From assembly GCF_008086115.1 (NCBI RefSeq), contig NZ_VSIY01000003.1, positions 124,001 to 188,000 of the forward strand: 64,000 nucleotides of DNA, given 5' to 3'. The notes beneath the pieces are model-generated. The model made no database searches. It saw only the letters and a list, made by a program, of their open reading frames with translations, and had not been told where the DNA came from. A program made the position numbers and the translations under genes. Source of the DNA: Maritimibacter fusiformis. Lineage in GTDB: Bacteria; Pseudomonadota; Alphaproteobacteria; Rhodobacterales; Rhodobacteraceae. This document shows positions 50,893-60,557 of the stretch, piece after piece (position 1 is the first letter of the stretch; each line of letters opens with the position of its first letter).

Positions 50893-52581
50893 TCAGGAAT
50901 GCTCCTCGGCGGCGGTTTCGGCCAACACCCGGTTGAATGCCTTGAGCGCATCGACATGGTGCAGCGTCCCCCACAATTCCGGCGGCTGGCCCTCGCCGCC
51001 GATCGTCACCACCGGGATGAAATCGACGCGGTGCTGGTCGAACATCGGCATCGCCGCCTCCAGCGTGGCGTTGCCGTCGATGTAGACGCCGCTCTCGACC
51101 AGCTCCCAACAGCTTTCCTCGGGCGGCGCGCCGGGGGCGTCGGCCTTCTGCATCGCGCTGGCCACCCGCACCGTCGACATGAGCCACGCCTGCGGCCCGG
51201 CGGCCAGGCGGATGCCGCGCCGTTCGAGCTGGGTCAGGAAATAGCTCATGTCGACCCAGCGCGAGGCCAGCGCCGAGGACAGCGACACGCTGACCATCAC
51301 CGCCAGCCCGGTCTGCCAGTCGCCGGTCAGCTCGAACATGATCAGCGTGGTCGAGATCGGCGCCCCCAGCACCGCCGCCGCCACCGCCCCCATGCCCGCC
51401 AGCGCATAGAGCGTCTGCGAGCCGGACACGTCGGGAAACACCGCCGTGGCGATCAGCCCGAAGGCCAACCCGGTCAGCGCCCCCACCATCAGCGCGGGCG
51501 AGAACATGCCGCCGCCCATGCGCCCGCCCATGGTGATCGACACCGCGACGATCTTGAGCGCGCAGAGCACGATGGCCTCACGCAGCAGCAACTCGCCGGT
51601 CAGCGCCAGCGAGGTGGTCTCGTAGCCGACGCCGATGATATGCGGAAAGAACACCGCCAGCGCCCCCAGCATCAGCCCGGCCAGCGCCGGGCGCAGAACC
51701 TGCGGCAGGCGGGTGACGCGCTGCAACTTGTCGCCGAGATCCTCGGCCAGGAACACCGACTTGATCAGCACCACCGCGACCACGCCCGACACCAGCCCGA
51801 GGATCAGGAAGGCGGGCAATTCGACGTAGAACGCCACGTCGCCCGACTGGCGCAGGGTGAACTCGGAGACACCGCCGAACTTCAGCCGGTTGATCACCGT
51901 GCCCGCGACGCTGGCGATGGCGATGGGGGCAAAGGAATGCACCGCGAAATGCCGCAGCACCACCTCGAGCGCGAACAGCGCCCCGGCAATCGGCGCGTTG
52001 AACGAGGCCGAGACCGCCGCCGCCACCGCGCAGCCCAACAGGTCGCGCCCGGTCACGCCCGAGGCATTGATCCGCCCCGATACCCATGTGGCGATGACCG
52101 CGGCCATGTGCACCACCGGCCCCTCGCGGCCCGACGATCCGCCCGTCGACAGCGTGATCAGCGAGGCCAGCGCCGAGCCGACGCCGGCGCGCCGCTCGAC
52201 CCGGCCATCGTAAAGCGCCGCCCCCTCGATCACGTCGGCCACCGCGCGCACCCGCCCGTCGGGCGTGAACCAGCTCAGGATCAGCCCGACCGCCAGCCCG
52301 CCCAGAACCGGCACGATCATCACCCAGTACCACGGCAGCGCGCTGGCACTGGTGTGCATCAGGGTGACATCGTCTGCCTGGTAGAAGAACGCCTCCAGCC
52401 AGCCGATCGCCAGCCGGAACCCCAGCGCCGCGAAGCCCGCCGCGATGCCCACCACCAGGGCGATGAACCAGAACTGCACCTGCCCCGGTCCCTGCTCGCG
52501 CAAGACGTGCCAAGCCTCGGCCAACTCGCGGCGCAGGCGAACTGCGCGCCGAAACAGGTAAAATTTTAGCCGTCTCGCCAT
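50893..52581 (-). CDS. ClC-family chloride channel/transporter with C-terminal CBS domain
   Basis: A 562-residue membrane protein with about ten or more hydrophobic helices. Chloride-binding loops: GGSSGREGP (about 147-155, gating Glu about 152), and GGMFSPALMVGAL (the GxFxP-type loop). The C-terminal 80 residues (YIDGNATLEAAMPMFDQHRVDFIPVV, GTLHHVDALKAF) form a CBS motif that could bind nucleotides and gate the channel. It may act as Cl-/H+ antiporter or channel; the internal proton Glu cannot be assigned by eye. Start ATG at 52581; divergent from the FAD oxidase. Confidence 0.92.
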   Translation of the reverse strand: MARRLKFYLFRRAVRLRRELAEAWHVLREQGPGQVQFWFIALVVGIAAGFAALGFRLAIGWLEAFFYQADDVTLMHTSASALPWYWVMIVPVLGGLAVGLILSWFTPDGRVRAVADVIEGAALYDGRVERRAGVGSALASLITLSTGGSSGREGPVVHMAAVIATWVSGRINASGVTGRDLLGCAVAAAVSASFNAPIAGALFALEVVLRHFAVHSFAPIAIASVAGTVINRLKFGGVSEFTLRQSGDVAFYVELPAFLILGLVSGVVAVVLIKSVFLAEDLGDKLQRVTRLPQVLRPALAGLMLGALAVFFPHIIGVGYETTSLALTGELLLREAIVLCALKIVAVSITMGGRMGGGMFSPALMVGALTGLAFGLIATAVFPDVSGSQTLYALAGMGAVAAAVLGAPISTTLIMFELTGDWQTGLAVMVSVSLSSALASRWVDMSYFLTQLERRGIRLAAGPQAWLMSTVRVASAMQKADAPGAPPEESCWELVESGVYIDGNATLEAAMPMFDQHRVDFIPVVTIGGEGQPPELWGTLHHVDALKAFNRVLAETAAEEHS

Positions 52582-52658
52582 CAGGTCCGACTTTCACGGT
52601 CTTTGCATCGGCTGGCAAGCGCGCCTACCTTGGACCCGGGGGCACATCGGGGGATGGC

Positions 52659-54035
52659 ATGACCATCGAAACTGCGCTTGCCGGGCTTTCGGCACTTCTA
52701 GGCGATCGGCTCAGCCGGTCCAAGTCCGATCTGGCGGCCCATGGCCGCTCCGAGGCGCATTTCGCCCCGGCCCCGCCCGATGCCGTGGCCTATCCCGAAA
52801 CCACCCAAGAGGTCGCCTCCATCGCCGCCATCTGCAACGAAAACGCCTGCCCGCTGATCGCCTACGGCGCCGGAACCGCGCTCGAGGGCCATACCAGCGC
52901 GATACAGGGCGGCGTCAGCCTCGATTTCAGACACATGGACCGGGTGATCAGGGTCTCGCCCGGCGACATGCTGGCGGTGGTCGGGCCGGGGCTGACGCGC
53001 GAGGCGCTGAACCGCGAATTGCGCGCCACGGGGCTGTTCTTTCCGGTCGACCCCGGCGCCAACGCATCATTGGGCGGCATGGCGGCGACCCGCGCCTCGG
53101 GCACCACGGCGGTGCGCTATGGCACGATGCGCGACAACGTGCTGGCGCTCGAGGTGGTGCTGGCGGACGGGCGCATCGTGCGAACCGGCACCGATGCGCG
53201 TAAATCCGCCGCCGGCTACGACCTGACCGCGCTGATGCTGGGCTCCGAGGGCACGCTGGGCATCATCACCGAACTGACCCTGAAACTGCAGGGCCAGCCC
53301 GAGGCGATCACCGCCGGCACCTGCGCCTTCGACAGCATCGCAGCGGCGGTCGGCGCGGTCACGGCGGTGATCCAGGCGGGCGTGCCGATGGCGCGGATCG
53401 AGTTCCTCGACGAGGCCTCCATCGCCGCGGTCAACGCCCATGCCGGCACCGACCTGCCCGAGACTCCGCACCTTTTCGTCGAGTTCCACGGCTCCGACGG
53501 CGCGGTCGCCGAGGACGCCGCCACCTTCGCCGAGATCGCCGCCGATTTCGGCGCGCAGGGCATCCAGACCGCCACCCGCACCGAGGACCGCAACGCGCTC
53601 TGGGCGGCGCGTCACCACGCCTACTGGGCCTGCCTGGGGCTGAAACCCGGCGCCACGGCGCTGATCACCGACATCTGCGTGCCGATCTCGCGCCTTGCCC
53701 AGGCGGTCGAGGACACCCGCGCCGACATCGAGGCCGCCTCGATCCCCGGCCCGATCCTCGGCCATGTCGGCGACGGCAATTTCCACGCCATCCTGCTGGT
53801 CGACCCCGACAGCCCCGCCGACCTCGCCGAGGCCCGGCGCCTGTCCGCGCGCATGGCGACGCGCGCGCTGGACCTCGGCGGCACCGTGACCGGTGAACAC
53901 GGCATCGGCATCGGCAAGCTCGACTACATGGCGAAACAGCATGGCGAGGGCTGGGCGGTGATGGCGGCGATCAAGCAGGCGCTCGACCCCAACGGCATCC
54001 TGAATCCGGGCAAGATGGTTCGGGTGAACCGATGA
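52659..54035 (+). CDS. FAD-linked oxidase of the GlcD/D-lactate dehydrogenase family
   Basis: A 458-residue flavoprotein. The PCMH FAD domain has YGAGTALEGHTSAIQGGVSLDF (about 68-90), VGPGLTR, PVDPGANASLGGMAATRASGTTAVRYGTMRDN (about 128-160) and LGSEGTLGIITELTLKL. The C-terminal domain has GHVGDGNFHAIL and EHGIGIGKLDYM, active-site and metal residues of D-lactate/glycolate dehydrogenases. It likely oxidises D-lactate, glycolate or a similar 2-hydroxy acid and passes electrons to quinone or cytochrome c. Alone without glcE/glcF, so D-lactate dehydrogenase (dld) is more likely than glycolate oxidase. It overlaps the next small gene by ATGA. Confidence 0.92.
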   Translation: MTIETALAGLSALLGDRLSRSKSDLAAHGRSEAHFAPAPPDAVAYPETTQEVASIAAICNENACPLIAYGAGTALEGHTSAIQGGVSLDFRHMDRVIRVSPGDMLAVVGPGLTREALNRELRATGLFFPVDPGANASLGGMAATRASGTTAVRYGTMRDNVLALEVVLADGRIVRTGTDARKSAAGYDLTALMLGSEGTLGIITELTLKLQGQPEAITAGTCAFDSIAAAVGAVTAVIQAGVPMARIEFLDEASIAAVNAHAGTDLPETPHLFVEFHGSDGAVAEDAATFAEIAADFGAQGIQTATRTEDRNALWAARHHAYWACLGLKPGATALITDICVPISRLAQAVEDTRADIEAASIPGPILGHVGDGNFHAILLVDPDSPADLAEARRLSARMATRALDLGGTVTGEHGIGIGKLDYMAKQHGEGWAVMAAIKQALDPNGILNPGKMVRVNR

Positions 54036-54247
54036 ACCGCTTTCGCAAGACCTGGGCGAGAACGCTGGCCTGGAGCCGCAGCCGCCTGCCGCCGGGATTG
54101 CGGCTGGTGGCGGGGATCGTGCTGATCGCCGGCGGCATCCTGGGCTTTCTGCCGGTGCTGGGTTTCTGGATGATCCCGCTGGGGGTGGCGGTGGCGGCGC
54201 TCGACGTCAAACCCTTGTGGCGACGCTGGACAAAGCCGCCCAAGTGA
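54032..54247 (+). CDS. Small membrane protein (71 aa)
   Basis: A 71-residue protein with an Arg-rich start and two closely spaced hydrophobic stretches (RLVAGIVLIAGGILGFLPVLGFWMIPLGVAVAAL, about 26-59) forming a helical hairpin, then a basic tail. The Gly/Pro pattern resembles small PGPGW-type transmembrane proteins. Its start overlaps the FAD oxidase stop by four bases, so it is made from the same mRNA; a membrane anchor or partner for the flavoprotein is a possibility only by position. Confidence 0.75.
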   Translation: MNRFRKTWARTLAWSRSRLPPGLRLVAGIVLIAGGILGFLPVLGFWMIPLGVAVAALDVKPLWRRWTKPPK

Positions 54248-54331
54248 CCCCCTGCCCCTTCATCTTGGTGGCAAATACTCAAACACGAAGAACCGAGCGC
54301 GCCGCAGGCGCTCATTCTGGCGGCGGCCGGG
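54248..54331 (+). repeat. Modular intergenic repeat, copy B
   Basis: Block 1 (54258-54280) and block 2 (54297-54313) match copy A at 50182-50279, but only 16 bases separate them and the central hairpin is missing. Block 2 here forms GAGCGC/GCGCTC (54295-54300/54308-54313). It also lies at the junction of two convergent genes. Confidence 0.72.
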
Positions 54332-55255
54332 TCAGCCCTGCGGCGGCATCGCCCGGCGGGCCCGGTCGCGCTCGACCCCCAACTGGTGTTCGCGCCAGAT
54401 GATCACGATGCCCGCCACCACGATCAGCGCCGCACCCCCCAGGGTGGTGCGGGTCGGCACCTCGGCGAAGATCACGTAGCCGATGGCAATGGCCAGCAGC
54501 ATCGAAGCATAGTCGAACGGCGCCACCACCGAGGCCGGCGCGAAGCGATAAGCCGAGGTCGCGAGCCCCTGCCCGATGCCCCCCAGCGTCCCGGCCCCGA
54601 CCAGCAGCGCCGCGTCCATGCCCGATGGCACCACCCAGCCGAACGGCAGCGTCAGAAGCGCCAGCAGCATCGAGGACAGGGTGAAGTAGAACACCACCGT
54701 GGCCGCGCGTTCGCGCATCACCAGCTTGCGGATGAAGATCTGCGCCAGCGCCGCGAAGATCGCCGACATCAACACCAGCGCCGCCCCCAGCGCCTGAACC
54801 GCCTCGACCTGGCCCGCCGTCAGGGTGGTCAGGCGCGGCGACAGCACGATCAGCACCCCGACCATGCCCAGCGCCACCGCCGACAGGCGAAACAGCCGCA
54901 CCTCCTCGCCCAAGAACATCGCGGCGAAGACCACCACCAGGATCGGCGCGGCATAGCCCAGCGCGGTGACCTCGGGCAGCGGCAGCATGGTCAGCCCGGC
55001 AAACCCCAGCCCCATCGACAGCGTGCCGATCATGCCGCGCCAGACATGGCCCATCAGGTTGTCGGTCTTGAGCCCGACGCGCAATTCGCGCCGCCAGGCG
55101 AGCCAGACGATGATCACCGGAAAGGCGAACAACGAGCGAAAGAACACCACCTCGCCCGGCGGCACGCGGCCATCGGTGGCCTTGATCAGGGCCTGCATCG
55201 CCACGAAGGTGGCGACGGCTGCGAGTTTCAGAAGGACGGCGAGTTTGACGTTCAT
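54332..55255 (-). CDS. EamA/DMT-family permease
   Basis: A 307-residue protein with ten predicted helices in two EamA repeats: the first around VPPGEVVFFRSLFAFPVIIVWLAWR to VLIVLSPRL, the second around LALLTLPFGWVVPSG to GGAALIVVAGIVIIW. PLPEVTALGYAAPILVVVFAAMFLGE and APASVVAPFDYASMLLAIAIGYVIF are the conserved repeat ends. Related proteins export or import metabolites, for example S-adenosylmethionine or amino acids; the substrate is unknown. The ATG at 55255 (MNVKLAVLLK) places the first helix at the N-terminus. Confidence 0.9.
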   Translation of the reverse strand: MNVKLAVLLKLAAVATFVAMQALIKATDGRVPPGEVVFFRSLFAFPVIIVWLAWRRELRVGLKTDNLMGHVWRGMIGTLSMGLGFAGLTMLPLPEVTALGYAAPILVVVFAAMFLGEEVRLFRLSAVALGMVGVLIVLSPRLTTLTAGQVEAVQALGAALVLMSAIFAALAQIFIRKLVMRERAATVVFYFTLSSMLLALLTLPFGWVVPSGMDAALLVGAGTLGGIGQGLATSAYRFAPASVVAPFDYASMLLAIAIGYVIFAEVPTRTTLGGAALIVVAGIVIIWREHQLGVERDRARRAMPPQG

Positions 55256-55323
55256 GACCTTCGGTTGATCACGAAGCGCGCCGACCGGCAAGCCTGAGCC
55301 GCCCGCGCGGGTTCACCCGATGC

Positions 55324-56823
55324 TCAGAACCTCTCGTTGGCGACCCTGGCGAAGCGTGCCACGTCGAGCAGCATGCCCTGCACCGCCTTTTCATTGCCGG
55401 CGGCGTTCAGGACACGTATCCGCCCGCGCTCCGACGCGCTTTCCGGGATCGCGTCGCAATCGTCGTCGATCATCGACCATTCCCCTTCCGGCCCGTCCGA
55501 CCCCCAGTAGCAGTCGTAAAGCCGGTTGCCGGCCCCGGTCCTGGCCAGGAAAAACACCTCGAAACCGCCGTCGTCGCGCCCGCCACCGACCCAGATCTTG
55601 AGGATCACGTCGCTCGAGCCGCGCCGCTCCGGGTCCGGGACCGGTCGCAGGGCCGAGGCCGTTGCGGCGTCTGCCATGTCCTGAAGAAGCGCGCGATTGC
55701 GCCCGATCACCTCGGGATCGGGCAGGAGCGCAAGCTGCGCCCGGGGCGTATATGTCGCAAAGTCATCGACCGCGTCGAACAGCGCCGGCAAGGCGGCCAG
55801 CACCGGCGCGATCTCGTCGCGCTCTGCCCGGGTGGGCGGGCGGGTTTCCGCCTCGCCGCCGACCAGCTGAATCCGCTCGAGCGTGCCGTCGCAGCCCCGG
55901 TCGAGCCCCTTGTTCACGTCCCCGTCGCGGCGATCGCGGAAGGCGATCAGGAAGGTGCAGACCGAACGGTCGGGCTTGACCGAGAATTGCAGGATCACGG
56001 CGCGGTAGAACTCGACCCGCATCACCCGGTAGTCGCCATCCGTCCTGGCCCAGGGGCTGGCAAGCACCTGGGTGGCGAGATCGGATATCGGCCCGATGGA
56101 GCCGCCTGCCTCGGGCGCGGCTTTCTCTTCCGCCCTTGCGGCCTCGGCGGCGCGTTCCTGTTTCGCCAACGCCAAGGCCAGCTTGTCGAGCCGCGCGACG
56201 GTTTCGGCATCGGTCACGACCCGGTAGCGCACCATGTCCAGCGCATCGGCCTTGCCGGTGGCCAGCGTCAGGGCACGGCGAAGCGCGGCCGGGTCGTCGA
56301 AGCTGCAACAGCCCAGCACTTTCTCATGGGCGATACCGGCGGCCTCCAGATCCTTGCCGAGATCGCCGATCCGGCTTGGCACCGCCAGTTCGACGGTGTC
56401 GTCAGCAAGTCGCAGGATCGTGTAGTAATACGCCGGCGCGGTGTCTCCGGTTCGCAGTTCAACGCCAAGCCACCCGCCGTCGAGGGGATAGAGGCGAAAG
56501 CCCTGCAAATCCTCGGGACGGGCACCGGCGCCCTGCGACTCGATCCTGTATTCTCCGTCGGCGAGGCCCACTTTCAACAAGGCCGGCAGACCGCCGGCAA
56601 GCTCGCTGCTGCCAGTTTCGATCTGACCCCGCGCATCGAGGCCGGCCAGCGCAAAGCGCGCCGGCAGTTGCGTCGTCGCCTCGCGGCTGTCCAGCAACGG
56701 CGCGTCACCCGCTGCGAAACAGCCCGCAAGCAGGAATGCCGCCAACAGCGTCAGCGCCGCCCGGACAAGATCGCCTTGCCGCGGCGCGGGCCGCCAACGG
56801 TCGGAATTGCACTGACCCCCCAT
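55324..56823 (-). CDS. Predicted lipoprotein of unknown function (about 499 aa)
   Basis: A lipobox, LLAAFLLAGC, near residue 35 predicts a lipoprotein of about 465 mature residues. The mature part is acidic with beta-rich stretches (YRIESQGAGARPEDLQGFRLYPLDGGWLGVELRTG, VMRVEFYRAVILQFSVKPDRSVCTFLIAFRDRR) and several Cys (GCCSFDDP, CDGTLERI, YDCYWG). I do not recognise a family. The start is uncertain: the ATG at 56823 gives a long 24-residue lead before the hydrophobic region, with only a G-run upstream. Codon use matches the neighbours less smoothly (more AT at third positions), but this is only an impression. Divergent from the epimerase gene. Confidence 0.6.
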   Translation of the reverse strand: MGGQCNSDRWRPAPRQGDLVRAALTLLAAFLLAGCFAAGDAPLLDSREATTQLPARFALAGLDARGQIETGSSELAGGLPALLKVGLADGEYRIESQGAGARPEDLQGFRLYPLDGGWLGVELRTGDTAPAYYYTILRLADDTVELAVPSRIGDLGKDLEAAGIAHEKVLGCCSFDDPAALRRALTLATGKADALDMVRYRVVTDAETVARLDKLALALAKQERAAEAARAEEKAAPEAGGSIGPISDLATQVLASPWARTDGDYRVMRVEFYRAVILQFSVKPDRSVCTFLIAFRDRRDGDVNKGLDRGCDGTLERIQLVGGEAETRPPTRAERDEIAPVLAALPALFDAVDDFATYTPRAQLALLPDPEVIGRNRALLQDMADAATASALRPVPDPERRGSSDVILKIWVGGGRDDGGFEVFFLARTGAGNRLYDCYWGSDGPEGEWSMIDDDCDAIPESASERGRIRVLNAAGNEKAVQGMLLDVARFARVANERF

Positions 56824-56951
56824 CGCTGAAACGCGCCCCCTTCGCGAATTCGACGGTTCCGATACGCCCTCGTGACCGCTATCATGCCATGATTGCCGGC
56901 ATTTTTCCACACGCACCGCAATTGGCGCCTGAACGGGTCGAGTGAACGGAC

Positions 56952-57977
56952 ATGACGAACAAGGAACGTGTGCTGGTCACCGGGGCCGCGGGCATCGTCG
57001 GGCGCGCGACGGTCGCTGCCCTCGTGGCGGCCCCCGACCGCCCCGAAATCCTCGCCACCGACCGCGACGCTCGGGCGCTGGCCCGGCTTGGCACCGCTGT
57101 CGAGAAGGTGGCGGGCGACATCGCAGATGCGGCGACGCTGGCGGGCAGGCTGGGCGGGGTGACGGCGGCGATCCACTTGGCGGCGGTGCTGCCGCCCCTG
57201 GCCGACGACCAGCCCGATCTGGCCGACCGGGTCAATATCGGCGGCACCGGGGCGCTCATCGCCACCCTGGCGCGCGAGGCGCCGGGGGCATTCTTCATCC
57301 ATGCCTCGTCGATCTCGGTCTACGGCGACCGCTGCGCCGACCCCGATATCCGGGTGGGCGATCCGCTGGCCCCCTCCGAGGGCGACCACTACGCCACCAC
57401 CAAGATCGCCGGGGAAGAGGTGGTGCGCCGGGGGCCGCTCGACTGGACGATCCTGCGGCTGTCGGCGGTGATGGGCGGGCACCGGATGACGCCCCTGATG
57501 TTCCACATGCCGCTGGACACCAAGCTGGAAATCCTGACGCCCGAGGATACGGGCCGGGCGCTGGCGGCGGCGCGTCACGCGCGCGCGGCGCTGGCGGGCA
57601 AGACCTTCAACCTGGGCGGCGGGGCGGCCTGCCGCACCACCTTTCGCGCCTATCTCGAGGCGGTGTTCGCGCGGATCGGGCTGGGCCGGTTCGACCTGCC
57701 CGAGGCGGCCTTCGCCACGCGCAACTTTCATTGCGGCCATTACATGGATGGCGATGCGCTGGAGGACATCCTGCATTTCCGCAAGGACACGCTGGCCAGC
57801 CACCTCGACGAGATTGCCGCAGACTGGCCGTGGTGGCGGCGCGCGGCGCTGACCCTTGCGCGGCGTCCGGCCAAGGCGTTCCTGGTGTCGCGCTCCGAGC
57901 CGCTGGCGGCCCTTCGCGCGGGCGACGCGGCGCTGATCCGGCGCTACTACGGGGTCAATCCGCCAGACGTGCCTTGA
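56952..57977 (+). CDS. NAD(P)-dependent epimerase/dehydratase-type extended SDR
   Basis: A 341-residue extended short-chain dehydrogenase. The nucleotide loop is VTGAAGIVG (about 9-17), [10 protein letters not shown] the central strand, SSISVYG with the catalytic Ser/Thr region (about 116-122), and YATTK the Tyr-x-x-x-Lys pair (about 145-149). Substrate unknown; sugar nucleotide or sterol-like compounds are typical. Its last 23 bases overlap the end of murD on the other strand, an unusual tail-to-tail overlap between coding regions. Confidence 0.88.
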   Translation: MTNKERVLVTGAAGIVGRATVAALVAAPDRPEILATDRDARALARLGTAVEKVAGDIADAATLAGRLGGVTAAIHLAAVLPPLADDQPDLADRVNIGGTGALIATLAREAPGAFFIHASSISVYGDRCADPDIRVGDPLAPSEGDHYATTKIAGEEVVRRGPLDWTILRLSAVMGGHRMTPLMFHMPLDTKLEILTPEDTGRALAAARHARAALAGKTFNLGGGAACRTTFRAYLEAVFARIGLGRFDLPEAAFATRNFHCGHYMDGDALEDILHFRKDTLASHLDEIAADWPWWRRAALTLARRPAKAFLVSRSEPLAALRAGDAALIRRYYGVNPPDVP

Positions 57978-59358
57978 CGAGTGCGGTGAAATCCTCGCCC
58001 CGCGCCTCGAAATCGGGGTATTGGTCGAAGCTCGCGGCAGCGGGGGCGAGCAGCACGGTATCGCCCGGCTCGGCCTCGTCGGCGGCGCGCGCGACCGCGA
58101 TCGCCATGGTGTCGCAGATCTCGTGCGGCGTATCGCCCAGCGCCAGCGCGAATTCGCGCGCCGAATGGCCGATCAGGTAGGCCTTGGCGACATGGCCCAG
58201 ATGCGGCGCCAGCGCCGCGATGCCGCCCTCCTTGCCCAGCCCGCCGGCGATCCAGCGCACCCGGGCAAAGGCGGTCAGGGCGGCGGCGGCGCTGTCGGTG
58301 TTGGTGGCCTTGGAATCGTTGACGAAGCGCACGCCATTCGCCTCGCCCACCAGTTGCGAGCGGTGCGGCAGGCCCTTGAAGCTGGCCAGCGCCGCCTCGA
58401 TCTGGCGTGGCCCAAGGCCCAGCGCGCGGGTGGCGGCGAAGGCGGCGCAGGCGTTCTGGTGGTTGTGGCTGCCGGGCAGGCCGGACATGTCGCGCAGGTC
58501 GATCGAGGCCACCTGCCGGCCCTTGCGGTATTCCGACAGATAGCCCTTGCGCGCGAACACCTGCCAGCCGGGGCCGGTCAGCTTGTGGTCGACCGACACC
58601 CGGATCACCCGGTCATCCCCCGGCCCCTCGGCCATCTGGCCCGCGAGGAACACGCCCTCGGGTTCGTCCACGCCGATGATGGCGCGATCCGGCCCGCCCT
58701 CGGCAAAGAGCCGCCGCTTGGCCGCGAAATAGCCGCCCACGCCGCCGTGCCGGTCGAGGTGGTCGGGGCTGAGGTTGGTGAACACCGCGATGTCGGGGGT
58801 GAGGGCGCGGGCAAGCTCGGTCTGATAGCTCGACAGTTCCAGCACCACCACGCCCCCGTCGCTGCCCGGGTCGAGGTCGAGCACGCCGCGCCCGATATTG
58901 CCGCCAAGCTGCGCCGGGCGCCCGGCCTCGGTCAGGATGTGGTGGATCAGCGCCGAGGTGGTGGATTTGCCGTTCGATCCGGTGATGGCGACGACCTTGG
59001 GCGGCGTCTCCATGTTGTCCCATTCGGGCGTCGCGAAGGAGCGGAAAAACAGCCCGATATCGTTGTCGACCGGCACGCCGGCGGCCATCGCGCGGGCGAT
59101 GTGGCGGTTGGGCGCGGGGTAGAGATGCGGGATGCCGGGCGAGGCGATCAGGGTGGCGAGGTTGTCGAAGGCATCGCGGCGCGACAGGTCGTGCAGGCCG
59201 AGACCCTCACCTTCGGCGCGGGTGCGCGCCTCGGGGCTGTCGTCCCAGCAGAGCGCGTTGGCGCCCCCGGCCTCAAGCGCGCGGGCGGTGGCGAGGCCGG
59301 AGCGGCCAAGGCCGAGCACGGCGACGTTCTGGCCTTCGTATCCACGGACGGGGATCAT
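57955..59358 (-). CDS. murD: UDP-N-acetylmuramoyl-L-alanine--D-glutamate ligase
   Basis: A 467-residue Mur ligase. The N-terminal Rossmann loop [15 protein letters not shown] (about 14-28), the P-loop [14 protein letters not shown] (about 121-134), and the C-terminal domain with [12 protein letters not shown] and GG-LGKEGG. It adds D-Glu to UDP-MurNAc-L-Ala in the cytoplasm. Last of the minus-strand cell-wall run here: ftsW, murG and murC, which normally follow murD in this cluster, are not next to it. About 90 bases separate it from mraY. Confidence 0.95.
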   Translation of the reverse strand: MIPVRGYEGQNVAVLGLGRSGLATARALEAGGANALCWDDSPEARTRAEGEGLGLHDLSRRDAFDNLATLIASPGIPHLYPAPNRHIARAMAAGVPVDNDIGLFFRSFATPEWDNMETPPKVVAITGSNGKSTTSALIHHILTEAGRPAQLGGNIGRGVLDLDPGSDGGVVVLELSSYQTELARALTPDIAVFTNLSPDHLDRHGGVGGYFAAKRRLFAEGGPDRAIIGVDEPEGVFLAGQMAEGPGDDRVIRVSVDHKLTGPGWQVFARKGYLSEYRKGRQVASIDLRDMSGLPGSHNHQNACAAFAATRALGLGPRQIEAALASFKGLPHRSQLVGEANGVRFVNDSKATNTDSAAAALTAFARVRWIAGGLGKEGGIAALAPHLGHVAKAYLIGHSAREFALALGDTPHEICDTMAIAVARAADEAEPGDTVLLAPAAASFDQYPDFEARGEDFTALVKARLAD

Positions 59359-59451
59359 GGCGGGGCTCCGGTTGATGCTCGGAATTTGGTAGCCGGTTGC
59401 GGCCCGTTTTGCCAGAGGCGGCGGGGGGACACCGCTTCGAAGCGCCTTGCC

Positions 59452-60540
59452 TCAGCGCACCTTGAGCGTCGCCAACCCGATCAGCGCCAGCACCAGCGCG
59501 ATGATCCAGAAGCGGATCACGATCTGCGGTTCGGACCAGCCGCGTTTCTCGAAGTGGTGGTGGATCGGGGCCATCAGGAACACCCGTTTGCCGGTGCGCT
59601 TGAAATAGAGCACCTGGATGATGACCGACAGCGCCTCGACCACGAACAGGCCGCCGACGATGGCCAGCACCACCTCGTGCTTCATTGCCACCGCGATCGC
59701 CCCCAGCGCGCCGCCCAGCGCCAGCGAGCCGGTGTCGCCCATGAACACGGCGGCGGGCGGTGCGTTATACCAAAGAAACCCCAGCCCGCCCCCGATCAGA
59801 CCGGCGGCGAAGATCAGAAGCTCGCCGGTGCCGGGGACATAGTGAACCTCGAGATACTCGGTGAAGTCGACCCGCCCGACCGCGTAGGCGATGATGCCCA
59901 GCGTGCCCGCCGCGATCATCACCGGCATGATCGCAAGGCCATCCAGACCGTCGGTCAGGTTGACCGCGTTGGCCGCGCCGACGATGACGAACCCCGCGAA
60001 CGGCAGGAAGAACCAGCCCAGGTTGATCAGCGTGTCCTTGAACACCGGCAGCGCCAACTGGTTGGTAAGCTCCGCCGGGTGAAACTGCGCCACGAACCAG
60101 GCCGCGCCCAGCGCGATCACGCCTTCCAGCAGCAGGCGGGTCTTGCCCGACAGGCCGGAATAATTGTCATTCTTGCGGATCTTGGAGAAGTCGTCGGCAA
60201 ACCCGATCAGCCCGAAACTGAGCGTCACCCCCAGCACCATCAGCACGAAACCATTGTCGAGCCGCGCCCACAAGAGCGTCGCCACCGCGATCGCGCCGAT
60301 GATCAGAACGCCGCCCATCGTGGGCGTGCCCGCTTTCGTCTCGACATGGCCCTCGGGGCCGTCGACGCGGATCGGTTGGCCGGATTTCTGGCGCCGTTTC
60401 AACAGGTTGATCAGGGGACGTCCGAACAGGAAACCAAAGATCAGGGCCGTGAAAAAGGCGCCGCCGGCGCGGAAGGTGATGTATCGGAACAGGTTGAATA
60501 CATCGCCCCCGTCGGAAAATTCGGTCAACCAGTATAGCAT
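59452..60540 (-). CDS. mraY: Phospho-N-acetylmuramoyl-pentapeptide-transferase
   Basis: A 362-residue polytopic membrane enzyme with about ten helices. [10 protein letters not shown] (about 70-79), the Mg-binding Asp pair in GFADDFSKI (about 112-120), [13 protein letters not shown] (about 187-199) and the His-rich loop [15 protein letters not shown] (about 320-334) are all present. It links phospho-MurNAc-pentapeptide to undecaprenyl phosphate, giving lipid I. It lies 17 bases after murF. Confidence 0.97.
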   Translation of the reverse strand: MLYWLTEFSDGGDVFNLFRYITFRAGGAFFTALIFGFLFGRPLINLLKRRQKSGQPIRVDGPEGHVETKAGTPTMGGVLIIGAIAVATLLWARLDNGFVLMVLGVTLSFGLIGFADDFSKIRKNDNYSGLSGKTRLLLEGVIALGAAWFVAQFHPAELTNQLALPVFKDTLINLGWFFLPFAGFVIVGAANAVNLTDGLDGLAIMPVMIAAGTLGIIAYAVGRVDFTEYLEVHYVPGTGELLIFAAGLIGGGLGFLWYNAPPAAVFMGDTGSLALGGALGAIAVAMKHEVVLAIVGGLFVVEALSVIIQVLYFKRTGKRVFLMAPIHHHFEKRGWSEPQIVIRFWIIALVLALIGLATLKVR

Positions 60541-60557
60541 CCAGCGCGTCCCATTTT

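Noticed and set aside
58021-60537. An 838-codon plus-strand open frame through murD and mraY
   Set aside because: Antisense to two certain genes, composition Arg/His/Gln-rich, no ribosome site.
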